Notes: generated by a model not told the origin, from the letters alone. A DNA stretch of 64,000 nucleotides from Cladocopium goreaui (GCA_947184155.2 CAMXCT020002335.1:645094-709093); one strand, 5' to 3'; positions 1 to 12,024 are shown, counted from the stretch's first letter. Numbers and translations are program-made.

Positions 1-106
1 GGGAAGGAAGGAAGAAGGGAAGGAAGGAGGCAAGGAGGGAAGGAAGGAAGGAAGGAAGGAGGAAAAGAGGGGAGGAAGGAAGGAGGGAAGGAGGGAAGGA
101 GGGGCC
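1..106. repeat. GGAA/GGGA purine microsatellite
   Basis: Imperfect GGAA and GGGA units fill the left edge of the window and end near a GGCCACC junction. Such purine tracts recur at 711-1095. No coding potential is evident. Confidence 0.9.
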
Positions 107-389
107 ACCACGGGCAGCGTGCAAAGTGCTGCTGAGCTGCTAGAGTTAAGGGGTTTCCAAAGCTATTTTCTTGCCTCGTTTTGGCATCGTTTTTGGCCTC
201 GTTCGGAACCCGTTGCAGAAATATTGAGCTGAGATGCAAGTCAGAACCACATAGATGTGTTTCCAAAACATACCAAAAAATACATGAATCATGCGCTAAC
301 ATTTTGTTTTGAACCCAAAGATAACATTTCTATACATTTCTTAGATGTACTTGTTATCCTTTAAACATTAGAAGTCGGAGGGGCATTTA
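107..389. other. AT-rich spacer, nothing recognised
   Basis: This is non-repetitive AT-rich sequence between two low-complexity tracts. I see no reading frame, structure or repeat that I can support. Confidence 0.6.
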
Positions 390-640
390 ATTTGTTGTTT
401 TTTTTCTCCTTGGTTCCTGGTGGCTCCTGGCTTCTGTGGCTCCTTCGGCTCCTGTGTCCCTGGTGGCTCCTGGTGGCTTCGTGGCTTCTTGGCTTTTGGC
501 TTTGGCTTCTGGCTGCTTGTCTTTTAGCTCCTTTGGTGCATGGCTCCTCCGGCTCCTCTGGCTTCTTCGGCTCCTATGGCTCCTTCGGCTCCTGAGGCTT
601 TTCGCATCTATGGATCCTACGGCTCTTGATTCTCTTTCTC
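390..640. repeat. Imperfect GGCTCC/TGGCTTC low-complexity repeat
   Basis: Short imperfect units of the type GGCTCCTGG, GGCTTC and GGCTCCTTC are repeated about twenty times. They leave open frames on both strands (Gly/Ser/Leu-rich on plus, Arg/Ser/His/Lys-rich on minus), but these follow from the repeat and are not evidence for a gene. Confidence 0.8.
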
Positions 641-710
641 TTTGCACATGCAATCAAAAACAGTTGTTATCAAACAAAACTATTATTGCAATAAAAAAAT
701 ATTCAACCTA

Positions 711-1095
711 AAGGGAAGGAAGGAAGGAAGGAAGTAAAGGAGGCATCTAGAGCAACAAAAATACTATTAGGATCAAAAATATATCATTAGGATCAAAACA
801 AAATAATATTAGGATAAAAAAATCGTAAGGAAGGAAGGAAGGAACGAAGGAAGGAAGGAAGGAAGGAAGGAGGGAAGGAAGGAAAGAAGGAAAGAAAGGA
901 AACAAGGAAGGAAGGGGCAGGAAGGAAGGAAGGAAGGGGCAGGAAAGGAAGGAAGGAAGGAAGGCAGGTAGGAAGGCAGGTAGGAAGGAAGGTAGGAAGG
1001 TAGGAAGGTAGGAAGGTAGGAAGGTAGGAAGGTAGGAAGGTAGGAAGGTAGGACGGTAGGAAGGTAGGAAGGTAGGAAGGTAGGAAGGAGGGGGG
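711..1095. repeat. GGAA array grading into GGTAGGAA array
   Basis: Runs of GGAA are interrupted by a short segment with an 'ATTAGGATCAAAA' motif repeated three times (about 760-820). From about 960 the array becomes a regular octamer GGTAGGAA. The minus strand gives Pro/Ser/Phe/Leu-rich open frames that are repeat artefacts. Confidence 0.9.
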
Positions 1096-1407
1096 GAAAA
1101 TACCTGAACCTTCCTTCGATACAGTAAAAAGTGCGCAGAAACAAAAAACGCTCATTGCCAAAAAAAGTGCTACAAATCCTTATTCAGTGCTCATTTGGTT
1201 GTTTCATTTTGTCGGGCACCCCCACATGTTCAAACAGCCGGATCCCCAAGGCTTCTTGCAACATACACTGACACAATCACGCTATGCTTAGGATCACGCT
1301 GCTTAGGCTCTCCGCAACCAACATCATTCGCCGCTGCTGCAAGTAGACACTTAAGCTATTGAATATCCACATTTGGGAGGCAAGTGTCAGTAGTGCCCGT
1401 ACACTTT
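1096..1407. other. Spacer, nothing recognised
   Basis: Unique sequence between the octamer array and the 184-bp tandem repeat. I see no gene, structural RNA or repeat in it. Confidence 0.5.
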
Positions 1408-1972
1408 TACTTTTTTAACCGGCTCCCCTTGCTATATACTTACTATTTCTTTGTTTTTTCATAAGCATCATCCTTTCCTTGGGCTCATTTCAACTTTATT
1501 GATGTCCATCGAGACATGTGCCTATGTGCTTCTTTCTTGGTACGCATTGCGGGGGCGGGCGCTGCGCCCTCCCCCCTGCACCCCCCACCCGCTTTTATTT
1601 TTTTAACCGGCTCCCATCTGTACCTACTATTCTTTTGCTTTTTCATAAGCATCATCCTTTCCTTGGGCTCATTTCAACTTTATTGATATCCATCGAGACA
1701 TGTGCCTATGTGCTTCTTTCTTGGTACGCATTGCGGGGGGAGGCGCTGCGCCCTCCCCCCTGCTCCCCGCACCCGCTTTTATTTTTTTAACCGGCTCCCA
1801 TCTGTACCTACTATTCTTTTGCTTTTTCATAAGCATCATCCTTTCCTTGGGCTCATTTCAACTTTATTGATATCCATCGAGACATGTGCCTATGTGCTTC
1901 TTTCTTGGTACGCATTGCGGGGGGAGGCGCTGCGCCCTCCCCCCTGCGCCCCCCACCCGCTTTTTTTTTATT
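1408..1972 (+). repeat. Three-copy 184-bp tandem repeat
   Basis: Three head-to-tail units of 184 bp are visible. The landmark ATGTGCCTATGTGC falls at 1515, 1699 and 1883, and each unit also holds CATAAGCATCATCC, a GGCGCTGCGCCC palindrome and TTTTTTAACCGGCTCCC. Units two and three are nearly identical and the first is more divergent. Each unit keeps an open frame for a Cys/Pro-rich peptide, which looks like a by-product of the repeat. It resembles a short satellite. Confidence 0.9.
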
Positions 1973-1975
1973 AGC

Positions 1976-2626
1976 ATTTCCTTTTTGACGACTACTACTA
2001 CTGCGACGACGACTACTACTATCTCTATTACTATTACTATTGCTATTACTATTACTATTACTATTAATTACTATTACTATTGCTACTACTTCTACTACTA
2101 CTATTACTACTACTAACTACTGCTGCTGCTACTACTACTGCTACTGCTACTGCTACTACTACTGCTACTGCTACTGCTACCCCTGCGACTATTGTTATTC
2201 TTACGACGACAACCACATCTACTACTACTACTACAACAACTACTACTACTACTACCACTACTACCACTACTACTACCACTACTACTACCACTACTACTAC
2301 CACTACTACTACCACTACTACTAGTACCACTACTAGTACCACTACTACCACTACTACTACGACCATTACAACCACTATTGCTGCTGCTGCTACTACTGCT
2401 GCTGCTACTGCTACTGCCACTGCTACTGCTACTGCTACTGCTACTGCTGCTACTACTACTATTATTACTACTACTACTATTACTACTACTACTGCTACTA
2501 CTACTACTACTGCTACTACAACTACTACTACTACTGTTGCTGCTGCTGCTGCTACTGCTACTGCTACTGCTACTGCCACTGCTACTGCTACTGCTACTGC
2601 TGCTACTACTACTACTACTATTACTA

Positions 2627-2673
<47 letters not shown>

Positions 2674-2680
2674 ACTATAT
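1976..2680. repeat. 700-bp triplet array (ACT/GCT/ATT)
   Basis: An almost unbroken run of trinucleotides, mainly ACT with ACC, GCT and ATT variants, ends in about eleven GCT units. Four of the six frames are open for hundreds of bases (poly-Thr/Ala, poly-Leu, poly-Val/Ala, Tyr-rich) because the triplet lacks stops. It is best read as an expanded and mutated microsatellite. Confidence 0.9.
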
Positions 2681-2860
2681 TTTTTTTTTGATACGGATAT
2701 TTTTTTTTTGATCTAGGTTTGCAGCACGAGACTCAGGAGGTCTCACACACTGGCATCTGGATATTTTTTTGATGCATTTTTATTTTTTTTTGATGCGTGC
2801 TGGATATTTTTTTTGATGCATTTATATTTTTTTGATACGTGTCTCAACACCAAGTCCATA
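2681..2860. repeat. T-tract repeat (T8-GAT units)
   Basis: Seven or so T-runs followed by GAT(A/G)CG or GATGCAT are spaced 15-40 bases apart. This appears to be simple-sequence expansion adjoining the triplet array. Confidence 0.75.
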
Positions 2861-3180
2861 TTATTTTTTGTTGAATTTAAAAGGATTATAGGAGCTCCAT
2901 TCAATCCTTTGCCAGGTGAATGCCTGGTGCAGATCTTCGGACCTACTCGTTGGCTGCACTGAGTCGCTGTGAAAAGAACTCTGTGTTTTTCAAATTTAAT
3001 TGCAGCATGTACCCAGTGCCAGTCAGTGCCACCATCAGAGCCGACTCGCCGGTTCATCTCATCACATCAACATCATTTTTTATGATTGCTGTTGGATCAA
3101 AATTTGACACCTTTTTCCTTGTGTCGAGACAATTTTTCGTATCACTGGCCCTCCCTCAGTCAGGGGGGGGGCACATCATC

Positions 3181-6100
3181 ATGGGGAAGCGGAAATCCGG
3201 CGATGGCGGGGGCAAAACCGCCAAGAGAGTGAAGGACGAACCAGGCCTTGCAACGGACAATGATGCCACTATGGCCACTTGTACGAAACTTCATGAGAAA
3301 TTTATCTCCTGGCTGACACTGTGGTTGAAATTCATCAGCTGTCAGTGTTGTTGCTTTTTTGTCACCATGTTTTCACGCCAGGTGCAGTTTAGTTTTAATT
3401 TGTTACGATTTCCGAGGAACGGAACGTTGGATATTCACAAATCCATCGATGCCTTCTTTGATGCGAATTTCGGCACCAAGGTGCCATCTCGGTCTGAGTC
3501 TCTAACCCCAAATCTTTGATCTTAACTTCAATCTACCTGGCACTGAGTGTTTGCAGGACCAGATTTCGGAGTTTCTGTCGTGGATAGATGTCAACTTCCC
3601 ACCAGAGGATGGTGTGTGAGGCCCCCAGTTTTCAGTATCAAGATTTTGCGACAAGAGCCACAGCCCGCTTCCCAGGAACTATGCCAAGGAAGGTGACCTG
3701 TTCAAGAAAGGTCCTGTTTGCTTGCGACCATGGCATTTTCCATGGGTTCCGGAATGTGGCCTCAAGGGGGTCATAGAGCCTGCTACTAGGCTGCTTACAG
3801 CTGAAGCCATTCGACCAAAAGAAGATAGTATGATTGCTGCCATTTGAGGATACGATCAAGGATGTGTGCGAATTGATTCTGATGAATGGGCCTGGACCCC
3901 AGACACTGACTTGCTGTGAAACTTTTCAAGTTTATTCAGTCCGTGTCAGTTATTATGTTTCTCCAACTTTTTTTGCCATCATTCAAGGATGTTGACAAAC
4001 GCCGATATGGGTGGCATAGAGCGGATCACCGTGTCAACCCATCGACCTCAGTTTAATGCAAAGCCGCGCCATACCATTTCTTTGGATGACTTGTGTGCTG
4101 ACGGCCACACTGTCCAGAATGATTTGCTTCCACCACATGGGCTATTCATAGTGAAGGGTTGGACGCGGATGGTGTGTTGTTACACCATCATGGCTGCTGC
4201 CTTTTCATCTCCAGAGATCTTGAAGGCACGGCTGCGTGATGTCCTTGTAGTAGCAGCAAGTTTTGCAGACCTATTGAATTGTGGTGTTTTGCAGGAGCTG
4301 CAGCCAATTGCCACGTCACTTGATCACATTTAAACAGTGACAGTGATACCAGCAGCTGTTTTCACGAGGTGGTATTTTTTTCCTGGGTTGGATTTGAAAA
4401 CCAAAGGTCCTTCTCGACAATATATGGGGCCGTAGCCGTGGTTCCTGGCGACGAGCCCTCTGGATTGATCACCATGCACAGGAGTCACTGGATGAAAAAA
4501 GGTCATGAGTTCTGATTGCAACCCAAGTTTAGTTGACTGTAGCACCTCAGTGTCCACTGATTGAATCTTAGGTGTCACCATGCAGGCCACAGTCAGGCGT
4601 CGTCCTAACGCTTTCAATTTGCTATTTCAGATGAAGCTCCTTGCCAAGATGGGGTGTGATCCCAACAACGAGGCGTGGAGCCAAAGCTCAAATGGTCAGT
4701 TTTTACATTTTTCGGGGGCTCTTGAACTCATCCATTGTGTGGGCAATTTGGAGGTAGAAATGTGGAACACTGCTGCCGAACTGGCGTCAGCCTACAAGTT
4801 GGGAAGGGCTGAAGCTGGAGCCGCCTCGAATTTGCTGAACGAAATAGAAGAACCGATCGTGGAAAGATTGACTGGCATGGTGAAGTGACCTGACAGATTT
4901 AAGATTAGTTACATCATGTCAGCCACTGATGCAGTGGACTTTTCCTCATTGCAGGCAACAGTTCCCCCCGTGCAGGCAATGGACCATTGGCAAATTCCTA
5001 ACGCATGAAGCCATTCAGTCCGGAGTGTTCAATCAGAACTATTGTGGTGCGACGCCAAGCATGTCAGGGTGGGAGGAAGCCCTGACAAACTCGACCCCTC
5101 TTTTGAATCTTGTTCTGGACCGCATGGAATCAGATTTTGCTGCCTTGAATCCGAAAATGCGCAAACCATACGGGCCGGTTCAAGTTGAAGCTTGGGAACA
5201 AATTAGATCCGGTCAGTGGCAAGTCAGAGACCAGATACCAATTTTCTTGTTGTACAGTTACTGTGTGAGGACGCAAGCTCCTTGTAACTACTCTCGCGGC
5301 AATTTGCGCCGATTCTTAGGAGATTTTGCTCCGGGCATGTGGTGCATTCATGGCTTGTTGCAGCGAGTTTGCCAAGAGATTTCCAGCCGATTTGGCGATT
5401 TCGTCAAATCTGCAGAGAAATCAATCCTGAAGGGGTCTCTAGGCCGAATCAGTCAAGAGGCGTCAAGTTTGTGGTGGAATGTTTGCAGTAGGGTTCGTTT
5501 GGTGCTGCAGCCCAGGTTCATGCTGAAGCATGCTGATGGTGAACTCACCAGCATGTTGGAAGAGTCTTCGCCGCCAGTGGATCTGAGCCGTGTGGCTATT
5601 TTTCGGGTGGCTGCCCGCAAGTACGAGAAGCAGGTGGGGATAAAGCTGCTGCCCTAGGAGTCAACATGTTTTGATCGAGTTTGGCGGCAGCCAATGAATG
5701 GGAGATACTAATCATAGCCACTGGTCTGTCAGGTGGAAGAGGAGCATGAACAAGCAGCTGAAGAGTTACTAGTCGTCTCAATCAGTTTGTGAGCTGCAAT
5801 GGCCATGGATTTCATGCGCCTCGTCTTTCAATGATCGTCATGTCATTTTTATTTAAACCGGCCCGGTTTCAGGCTTGCTGCCCAGATGGCGGTGGCTGGC
5901 CAGAAGAAAATTGAGAAGCAAATCGAGAGTGATTTCGACGCAATGAGGAAGTATTTGCAGCGAGCGCAGGACCATGCAAATCGGCAGGTTTCTTTGCTGT
6001 AAGACCTTTAGCTCCTAGATTTGCCAGCAGTCGGTGTCTGTCTTTTTGAATTTTGCCAAGGTTTAATTTGAACTTCTTAAAGTAGTCAATCAAACGTTTG

Positions 6101-9100
6101 ATTCAATTTGGGCTGAGGGATCGATGGACATCAAGTACCTGTCCAAAAGGTATGAGCGAGGGAAGGAATGGGTGGAAGCTTTCTTCCTCACCCATCACCG
6201 CTACGTGGAGACCCCGTCTGGCTTGAGTGACTGTCACTCACTTCTAGCAAGGTTCCAAAGCCTAGAAGAGGGTCCGCGCAACCCGACCCCGTTGCATTGC
6301 TGCAAGAGACAGCGTCCACGCTGATAGTGAGCTAAATGCATGTTATGGAACCCAGACCCAATGGATTCAATCATAATATTCAATCGTATTAAATGTTTCC
6401 GCGTGGTTCTTTCTGCGAGCACCTTTATCACGTCAAACCTTTTGGACTTTGCCACTGGCTGGCTTTAAAATCCGATCTCGTTGTGAAAAAACTTAGCCGC
6501 CGCCCCGTTTATTGAATGTGGACACCCACCCACCTCCGAGTTTGAGCTTTGGTGGGATGCCCCAGCCCAGCTACTGTCTGTTTAGTACTACTTGGACCAG
6601 TGGCATTAGCGTGCGAACAGATGCTGCTGTTAGCAGTTCTGCCTTGCGAGTGCAAAGCAGCAGCATTTTTCCTCACAAGTTGTGTGTGCTTTGCGGCAAG
6701 CAGCAAGCAGCAGCATTTTTTCTGACATTCAAAGTTTGTGTCGAAGCAAAAAAAGATTATTTGTCTATTAGTGGTACAATAAGCTAAATCAATCCGACCC
6801 GACACGCGTAATTGCAAGAATCCATGGGGTCTTGGTTCTGATAGTAGGTCAGCGTACTTAATGGATGGTTTTGCTTGACATCAGCATCAGGGTGAGGGTC
6901 GGTCTTTGATCTGGGGGACCGGGTCGAGCCTTCAGCCCATTGAGGTTCACACTCATGATCATGGACATTAGTTTATGGCCGTCGCGCTGCTTGGATCCGA
7001 ATAATGATGATTCCTCTGACTCTGCCACTTTAATCAGTGCAGACATGTAATGTGCAAATTAGTCAATGTCTACATAATGAGAATTGGACCCGCTTCAGGT
7101 GGGTTGCTTGTGGATGAAGCTGCTGATGCCTCCAAGTCGGTTTCGAATTCGAACAACAATGCTGCCCTCTTTGCCTTGATGCCGCAGTATCATTCTTCGA
7201 CTGATTGGACCTCCATCGTTACCCACCGACGGGCCATCGAGGACAAGTTGATGGGGAGTCTTGGCATTACTAGCTTGGGCTCGACAGCCTTGTGCTGCCC
7301 TTTGTTGTGTTGATGGGAGACAGCTTGGAGTCAATGTTAATATTGCATTGCAGAGTCAGGACATTCGACCTGAATGAAGCAACGCTTTCATTCAGAGACT
7401 CTGGCCATGGCGGAGACAAGAGGAAACGCTGCCAGCCGTGCTCCTTGAATTTAGCCAGCTGCAATTGTTTGCGGGCTGCAAGCTGTTCGAAATAACTACA
7501 TACCCATAATAAATTGAATCGTTTCGTCTGAGGCTACTTGGCTATTTCAAGCCTTCACAAAGCGAACTATGGCTTTTCGCGCAGCACTGCGCTGCTGGGC
7601 ACTGTGGGTCCTGTGTCCCGGGCGCGTGTCATGGATCTTATCAGTGAAGATCCGGAGAAGCAGCCGTCAGCTCCACAAAGAGTTCCTTGTCTCACAGCAT
7701 GTTTTTAAACTTCTTCATAATGCATGCAGGTTGAATCACAATCATTATGTTTGATTGCGGTCGTGGTCTTGCTTCCTCTTGAACTTCTCAGGTCCAGCAA
7801 AGGGGCGTCGACGGGACCACTCAAATACTTGTCAGCTTGATTGACAAGTTGGAAGTTCCGGACAACAAAGTGTACGTTGTAGATTTGACCATCAACCGGT
7901 TCTTGTGCTGCAGAAAGTTTGTTCAGACCGTTTTTTGAATCAATCAGAGAACTTTTTTTTTACATCATGATCTGATGTCAGGTCGAACGAATGGGGGCGT
8001 GCAGTTTGGGGCTTGCAGAAAAAGCACTTGGAGTCAGGCCAGGGTGTGGATTGGCGCTACATTGCGTTCCATGATCCACAAGATGACGACGTGCACTTGA
8101 CTTGCGATGCCCACCGCAAGTATATGGAGGGTCTCATGCTGCAGGTGAGTGCCTCAAATTTAAAATAATTGCAATCACTGTCACTGTGAAGTCTAAGACT
8201 GAATGCCATTACAATACCTGTGCTATCCTCAGTTTTTTCGTTATTTAACAGCTCAGTCAGGAGTACTGGGACAAGTGCGCTGCGGCTGGACCAGCTGTCC
8301 GGCCAAGTGAGAAGTTCAACGAGGCCAAGCCATCCCTGAAAGTGCTCTCTGTCAATGAGACGACGCTGAAGCTTCCTGAAATTTAATTCAGAAGCTGATG
8401 GCCGTTTTACTTTTGCCAGGCATTGATTTTGAAAATCATTTGATTGGTAGTCGGCAGTCGCAGCAGCCCCAGGTTGCCACCATCTGTTCGGGGTCAACTT
8501 GGAGTTACGAAGGGAGAGGAGGTGGAAAAGTTAGTTTCTGACTTCAACGAAGAGAACAACGTCAATTTGCTTGCAGACTCTGCAGTCGCGGTGGGCCCAG
8601 CTATTTTGAAAGATTTAGGAGCCGCCCAGCCCGCTGCTCATTTTGACTTTTCTGCGAAACTTTCTGAACTGATTTTTGCCCTGTCATCCTTCGGCAGGAG
8701 TGAAGCCTAAAGCCAGGACCCAGTGCCGACCAGTCTTCAACCCACCGGATGATGCACCGATCAATGGACTGGCAACATTGGACCCGAAAGAAACCTTGAA
8801 CTTGGACGAATTTGAGACCAAAAAAACGTGTCTTTCAAGCATTCTTCGAATCGTTTGTTCTGACAGTCAGCCAGTCTCAGACAATCTTGTGAGTACTTCA
8901 AAGTAAAGCTGGGTTTGGATGCAGCACTGTAGTCACTGGCACTGTAGTCACTGTCTTCATTCAAGGCAGAAAGCCAAAACCTCTGTCGTCAACAATGAGA
9001 CGGTCAAGATTGCCCTTGATTCCGCTGGAGAGCTGTGGCTTCTGAACGCCAGCAATGACAATGTCACGCTGGGCCCTTGCGAACTGTTTGGCTTCAACGT

Positions 9101-11537
9101 CGGAAGTTTTCAGGAGAAAAAGACAGGCTGGCAGGGAGAGCCGAGTTTAGGTCAAGCATTCCACTGGCTGCCTGGTAGTGAGCTGTCAGGTTCTCAATTC
9201 GCAATTAAATACTATTATTATTACAGATTCTTCATTCATTGGACACATAATACGCTTTTACTGACAGGCCTGGCGAAGTCTGCAAAAGACAAGTCCATAG
9301 CCTTTCTGCTGGAGAAGGACACTGATTTGCTGGTGCAAGTGTCCGGGCAGTCAAAGAAGCTCTCTTGCTTGGCAGACTTGGCGTGCCAAGCTGCCCAGAA
9401 CAGCGGTGTGACAGAGATGTCCCTGGAAGATCACACTGTGACACAGGTGGTCAAGGACCGACTGTAACTGTGATATGCCAGAGGCCAGAAAACATGAATC
9501 TGACTGTTGTTTTGATCCGGCATCATCATAGGACGATGAGCCAGTCCCGTTCCGGTACAATGTGGCAGCAAACCCTCGGGTGAGCGTTTTTGAGCCGAAG
9601 CCAATCCCTCCTTCCTGCGACATGCTTGACATCCGCCCCACTATGTTTGGAGCTTGCTTTTTGGCTGTGCCGGGTGGATTTAGCAAGCTTCCTCAGTCCC
9701 GTGTTGCCTCTCAAGTCTGGGAAGTTCCTTGGCTGTGATGTTAGTGCAAACGGCTTTGAAATTGAATCTCATGGCGATGATTTTAAGGTTTGAACATTGA
9801 TTGCTCTTAAGAGACGATGTCCCCAGGTCCTGGTTGAGCATACTTTGATTCGAAGCGTGAAGCCGAAATGTTGGCTTACTTGTCGGTTGACAGTCCCGGC
9901 AAATTCGGGAGTCCTGATCGCCTGATCATGCAGTCAGTCAGAAAGATTTTGACTGCAGCAGCGGCGTTTCAGCGTAAGCAGCTGGATGCAGTCAACGTTT
10001 GGATTTAATTTAGCGACCAGTTAGCACCATTGAATTTTCACAGCAGGAGCTGGAGTGTCACTGTCCAGTTGCTGGCTAAGCCCAATGAATGGCAAGCATT
10101 GATGTCGCTCTGTGCCATTTTGGCGTCAACTTCTTCCGACGACTCCGCAGGTAGGATTAAAGAGAATTCTTTTAAAAGCAACACCTAATCAATTTCATGG
10201 TAAGACATGATGGTAAGACCACCACGCAGGAGCTCATTCACTGCAGCATTGAAATTGGAAATTATTTTTTGCGCTGGCCTGCCAGGTGATTTGCCACATC
10301 AAGTTAGTAGCAGCCATGCCAGTGGGCAGTAAGGTTACCGATTTATCGGATGATGATGACAATGGGCCTTTAGTGCCTGTGGCTTCGCCTTCTGCTTCTT
10401 CGACAGCAGCAGTTGGTTCCACGCCTGCTGTGGAGCGGACGGATGCTGATGCTGCGAGGCCTTCAATCAAGAAGCCAGCGGCTGCTGTAAAGCCGACCCC
10501 AGGCTCTGCAAAGAAGCGTCCCGCTGCTGCTGCTGCACTTTTTGGAGCAGAGCAGTCGGAGACCGATGCCGAGGAGACCCATGAACCAGCTCCAATAGTC
10601 CTGCCCAAACCTGAGAAGAAAGCGAAGGCAAAGTCGGGTCCCAAGTCCAAGCCTAAGGCGGGACGGAAGGAGGCGACTGCTGCTGAAGCAGTTCCAGACC
10701 CAGTGTCTGAAGCCGAGCCAATGGTTGGAAAGAGACCGGCTAGCAGAATGAAGCGGCCCGCGGCAAGTGGCAAGGTTGTTGACAACTTGGGCACAGTGCC
10801 GGAATCTGACGTGATCAACCTCAAGGCTGAGAAGTACATGTACCATGGCGAGAAGAAGTGGGGCATCAGACGCACCAACCGTCGGACCAAGGAGCGCAAT
10901 GAGCTGGTGACGGCGGGGTGCCACAGTTATCATGAGTCATTGTTTAGCCTTTAAGAGACAGTGCCATTGCGTCGATTGCTATGTTTGTCATAGTGCGGCT
11001 TTAAACAGTAACAGTTACAATAGAATTCACTTTGTCCTTCATTCTCGTCAGATCAAAGATGCTGATGGGAAACTTGAACCGCAGAAGCTCATGGATATGG
11101 CGGACCTGTGCTAAGTTCTTCAAGCCGTGTCAAGTTGTCAGTCTGACTCAGTCCGACCGTTTTTTGGCAATTTAATTCAGTTTAACTCGGCAATTTCAAT
11201 GAGGAAATCTTACGGACCGAAGCTGAAAAGGGCAAAAGCAAAGCGGATCTGAAAGATTTGGCAGTAGATAGCTCAGGGCTTGTGACTCTGTTTGGGAATC
11301 TTCAGCGACTGCTTACTAACCAACAATTAAATTAACGAAATTTATCGTCATGACCATCAGTCAGTCACTGAGGCTTCTTTGCTGACGGAGGGAGGGTCGG
11401 GCCGTTCTGCAGCTGCTGCTGCAGCAGCAGATGAGGGTGCAGGCGCTGAGATGGACGCTGCAGCAGATGCAGAGCAGAATGAAGAGGAAGTGCCGAAGGA
11501 AGAGGATGAAAGTGTTACTGTTCCGGATGTCGACTGA
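3181..11537 (+). CDS. Multi-exon gene, unknown nuclear protein (exons in pieces)
   Basis: A series of short open blocks on the plus strand, each bounded by AG on the left and usually GT on the right, behaves like exons of one gene. The likely start is ATG 3181 (MGKRKSGDGGGKTAKRVK, very basic) and the likely stop TGA 11535-11537 (VPDVD end). Blocks with plausible protein sequence lie near 3417-3480, 3558-3610, 3642-3846, 3989-4332, 4620-4887, 5007-5657, 5873-5988, 6123-6226, 7100-7290, 7564-7680, 7791-7903, 7986-8144, 8251-8383, 8420-8530, 8967-9175, 9268-9466, 9532-9738, 9828-10007, 10290-10912, 11052-11113, 11199-11335 and 11373-11537. The protein would be mixed-charge, with a basic Ala/Pro/Lys-rich centre and an acidic C-terminus, which suggests a chromatin-associated role. 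I do not recognise a family. Exact splice sites are uncertain, and one block (3840-3860) seems to change frame, so a decaying copy is possible. Confidence 0.5.
7791..7903 (+). CDS. Exon of the multi-exon gene
   Basis: The block follows a CTCAG acceptor-like site and reads VQQRGVDGTTQILVSLIDKL then EVPDNKVYVVDLTINR. The frame closes soon after. Regular hydrophobic spacing suggests a folded domain, but I cannot name it. Confidence 0.5.
7986..8144 (+). CDS. Exon of the multi-exon gene, ends at GTGAGT donor
   Basis: The open block reads NEWGRAVWGLQKKHLESGQG followed by VDWRYIAFHDPQDDDVHL. It ends at ...MLQ directly before a canonical GTGAGT donor at 8145. The next block (8251 on, LSQEYWDKCAAAGPAVRPSE) follows a TTAACAG acceptor. 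This is the clearest intron in the gene, about 106 bases long. Confidence 0.6.
8924..8953 (+). repeat. 15-bp perfect tandem duplication in an intron
   Basis: GCACTGTAGTCACTG occurs twice in direct succession. Other introns of this gene also carry CACTG/CAGTC-type words, but I cannot define a shared intron family. Confidence 0.8.
9532..9738 (+). CDS. Exon of the multi-exon gene
   Basis: An in-frame stop lies just upstream (TAG 9529-9531). That AG serves as acceptor, after which the block reads DDEPVPFRYNVAANPRVSVF and continues to PQSRVASQVWEVPWL. The product is not recognised. Confidence 0.5.
   Translation, partial: DDEPVPFRYNVAANPRVSVFEPKPIPPSCDMLDIRPTMFGACFLAVPGGFSKLPQSRVASQVWEVPWL
10290..10912 (+). 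CDS. Large low-complexity exon (Ala/Pro/Lys-rich)
   Basis: This is the longest block of the gene, about 200 residues. It starts with an acidic stretch (VTDLSDDDDNG), continues as Ala/Pro/Lys-rich sequence with several KKPAAA and KKRPAAA patches resembling nuclear-localisation or DNA-binding tails, and ends in a compact WGIRRTNRRTKERNELVT segment. The minus strand is also open here, an effect of GC-rich triplets. It is consistent with a disordered nuclear or chromatin protein region. Confidence 0.55.
11373..11537 (+). CDS. Terminal exon with acidic C-terminus
   Basis: After an intron containing CAGTCAGTCACTGAG, the frame reads EASLLTEGGSGRS, then Ala-rich sequence, then an acidic tail (EEEVPKEEDE) ending VPDVD and TGA. 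I take this as the last exon because no plausible block in the same style follows before the spliced-leader relics. Confidence 0.5.
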   Translation, partial: ASLLTEGGSGRSAAAAAAADEGAGAEMDAAADAEQNEEEVPKEEDESVTVPDVD

Positions 11538-11811
11538 CATGATTGACTGATAGCCAGCTTGTGTGGCAAAAAATGAAAGCAGAGCGCGATCTGATTCAGA
11601 GTCAAGAGATTAGGGCCGGGGCGAACTTTTGGGTGTCAGGGGCCAGGCACATGATTTTTTCAAACGTTGTCACTTTGAATAGGGTTATTAGTAACCGCAC
11701 TGGAATTTTTATTTTTTTTCGTAGCCCTATAATAACTAAACTCTGCAAGAATTGAGTCGATGGAGATTAAATACTACTACTTGCCATCATCATAAAAAAA
11801 AAGACGAGTAC

Positions 11812-11881
11812 TTTTTGGCTCAAGGTTCTGTCTGGTCGGTGACTTGAATGCCGCTTTCAATGAACTATTATTTGGCTCAAG
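11812..11881 (+). other. Two relics of the dinoflagellate spliced leader
   Basis: TTTTGGCTCAAG at 11813-11824 and TTTGGCTCAAG at 11871-11881 match the 3' end of the conserved dinoflagellate spliced leader. Both have degraded upstream halves (GTACT in place of GTAGCCA for the first). In dinoflagellates such genomic relics mark cDNA of trans-spliced mRNA that returned to the genome. They lie between the end of the multi-exon gene and retroelement copy 1. Confidence 0.7.
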
Positions 11882-11990
11882 TGATTGGTAAGTGGATGGC
11901 ATGAGCTGGCTCTTGGCCTTCAAGAGGCAGTGAGAGTGAGACTGACTGAGGCTGGTGTCTCTCCAGCACCTGGCATTGGGCTTTGTCAGT

Positions 11991-12024
11991 CAGTGTGTGT
12001 GTGTGTGTCTCTCTCTCTCTCTCC
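11991..12024 (+). repeat. GT/TC dinucleotide microsatellite
   Basis: A run of GT units passes directly into a run of TC units, just upstream of the truncated retroelement copy 1. Confidence 0.9.

Noticed and set aside
793-1161. Minus-strand Pro/Ser/Phe/Leu-rich open frames
   Set aside because: They are translations of the GGAA/GGTA repeat and have no independent support.
2064-2716. Long poly-Thr, poly-Leu and poly-Val frames
   Set aside because: A triplet array without stop triplets is open in several frames by construction.
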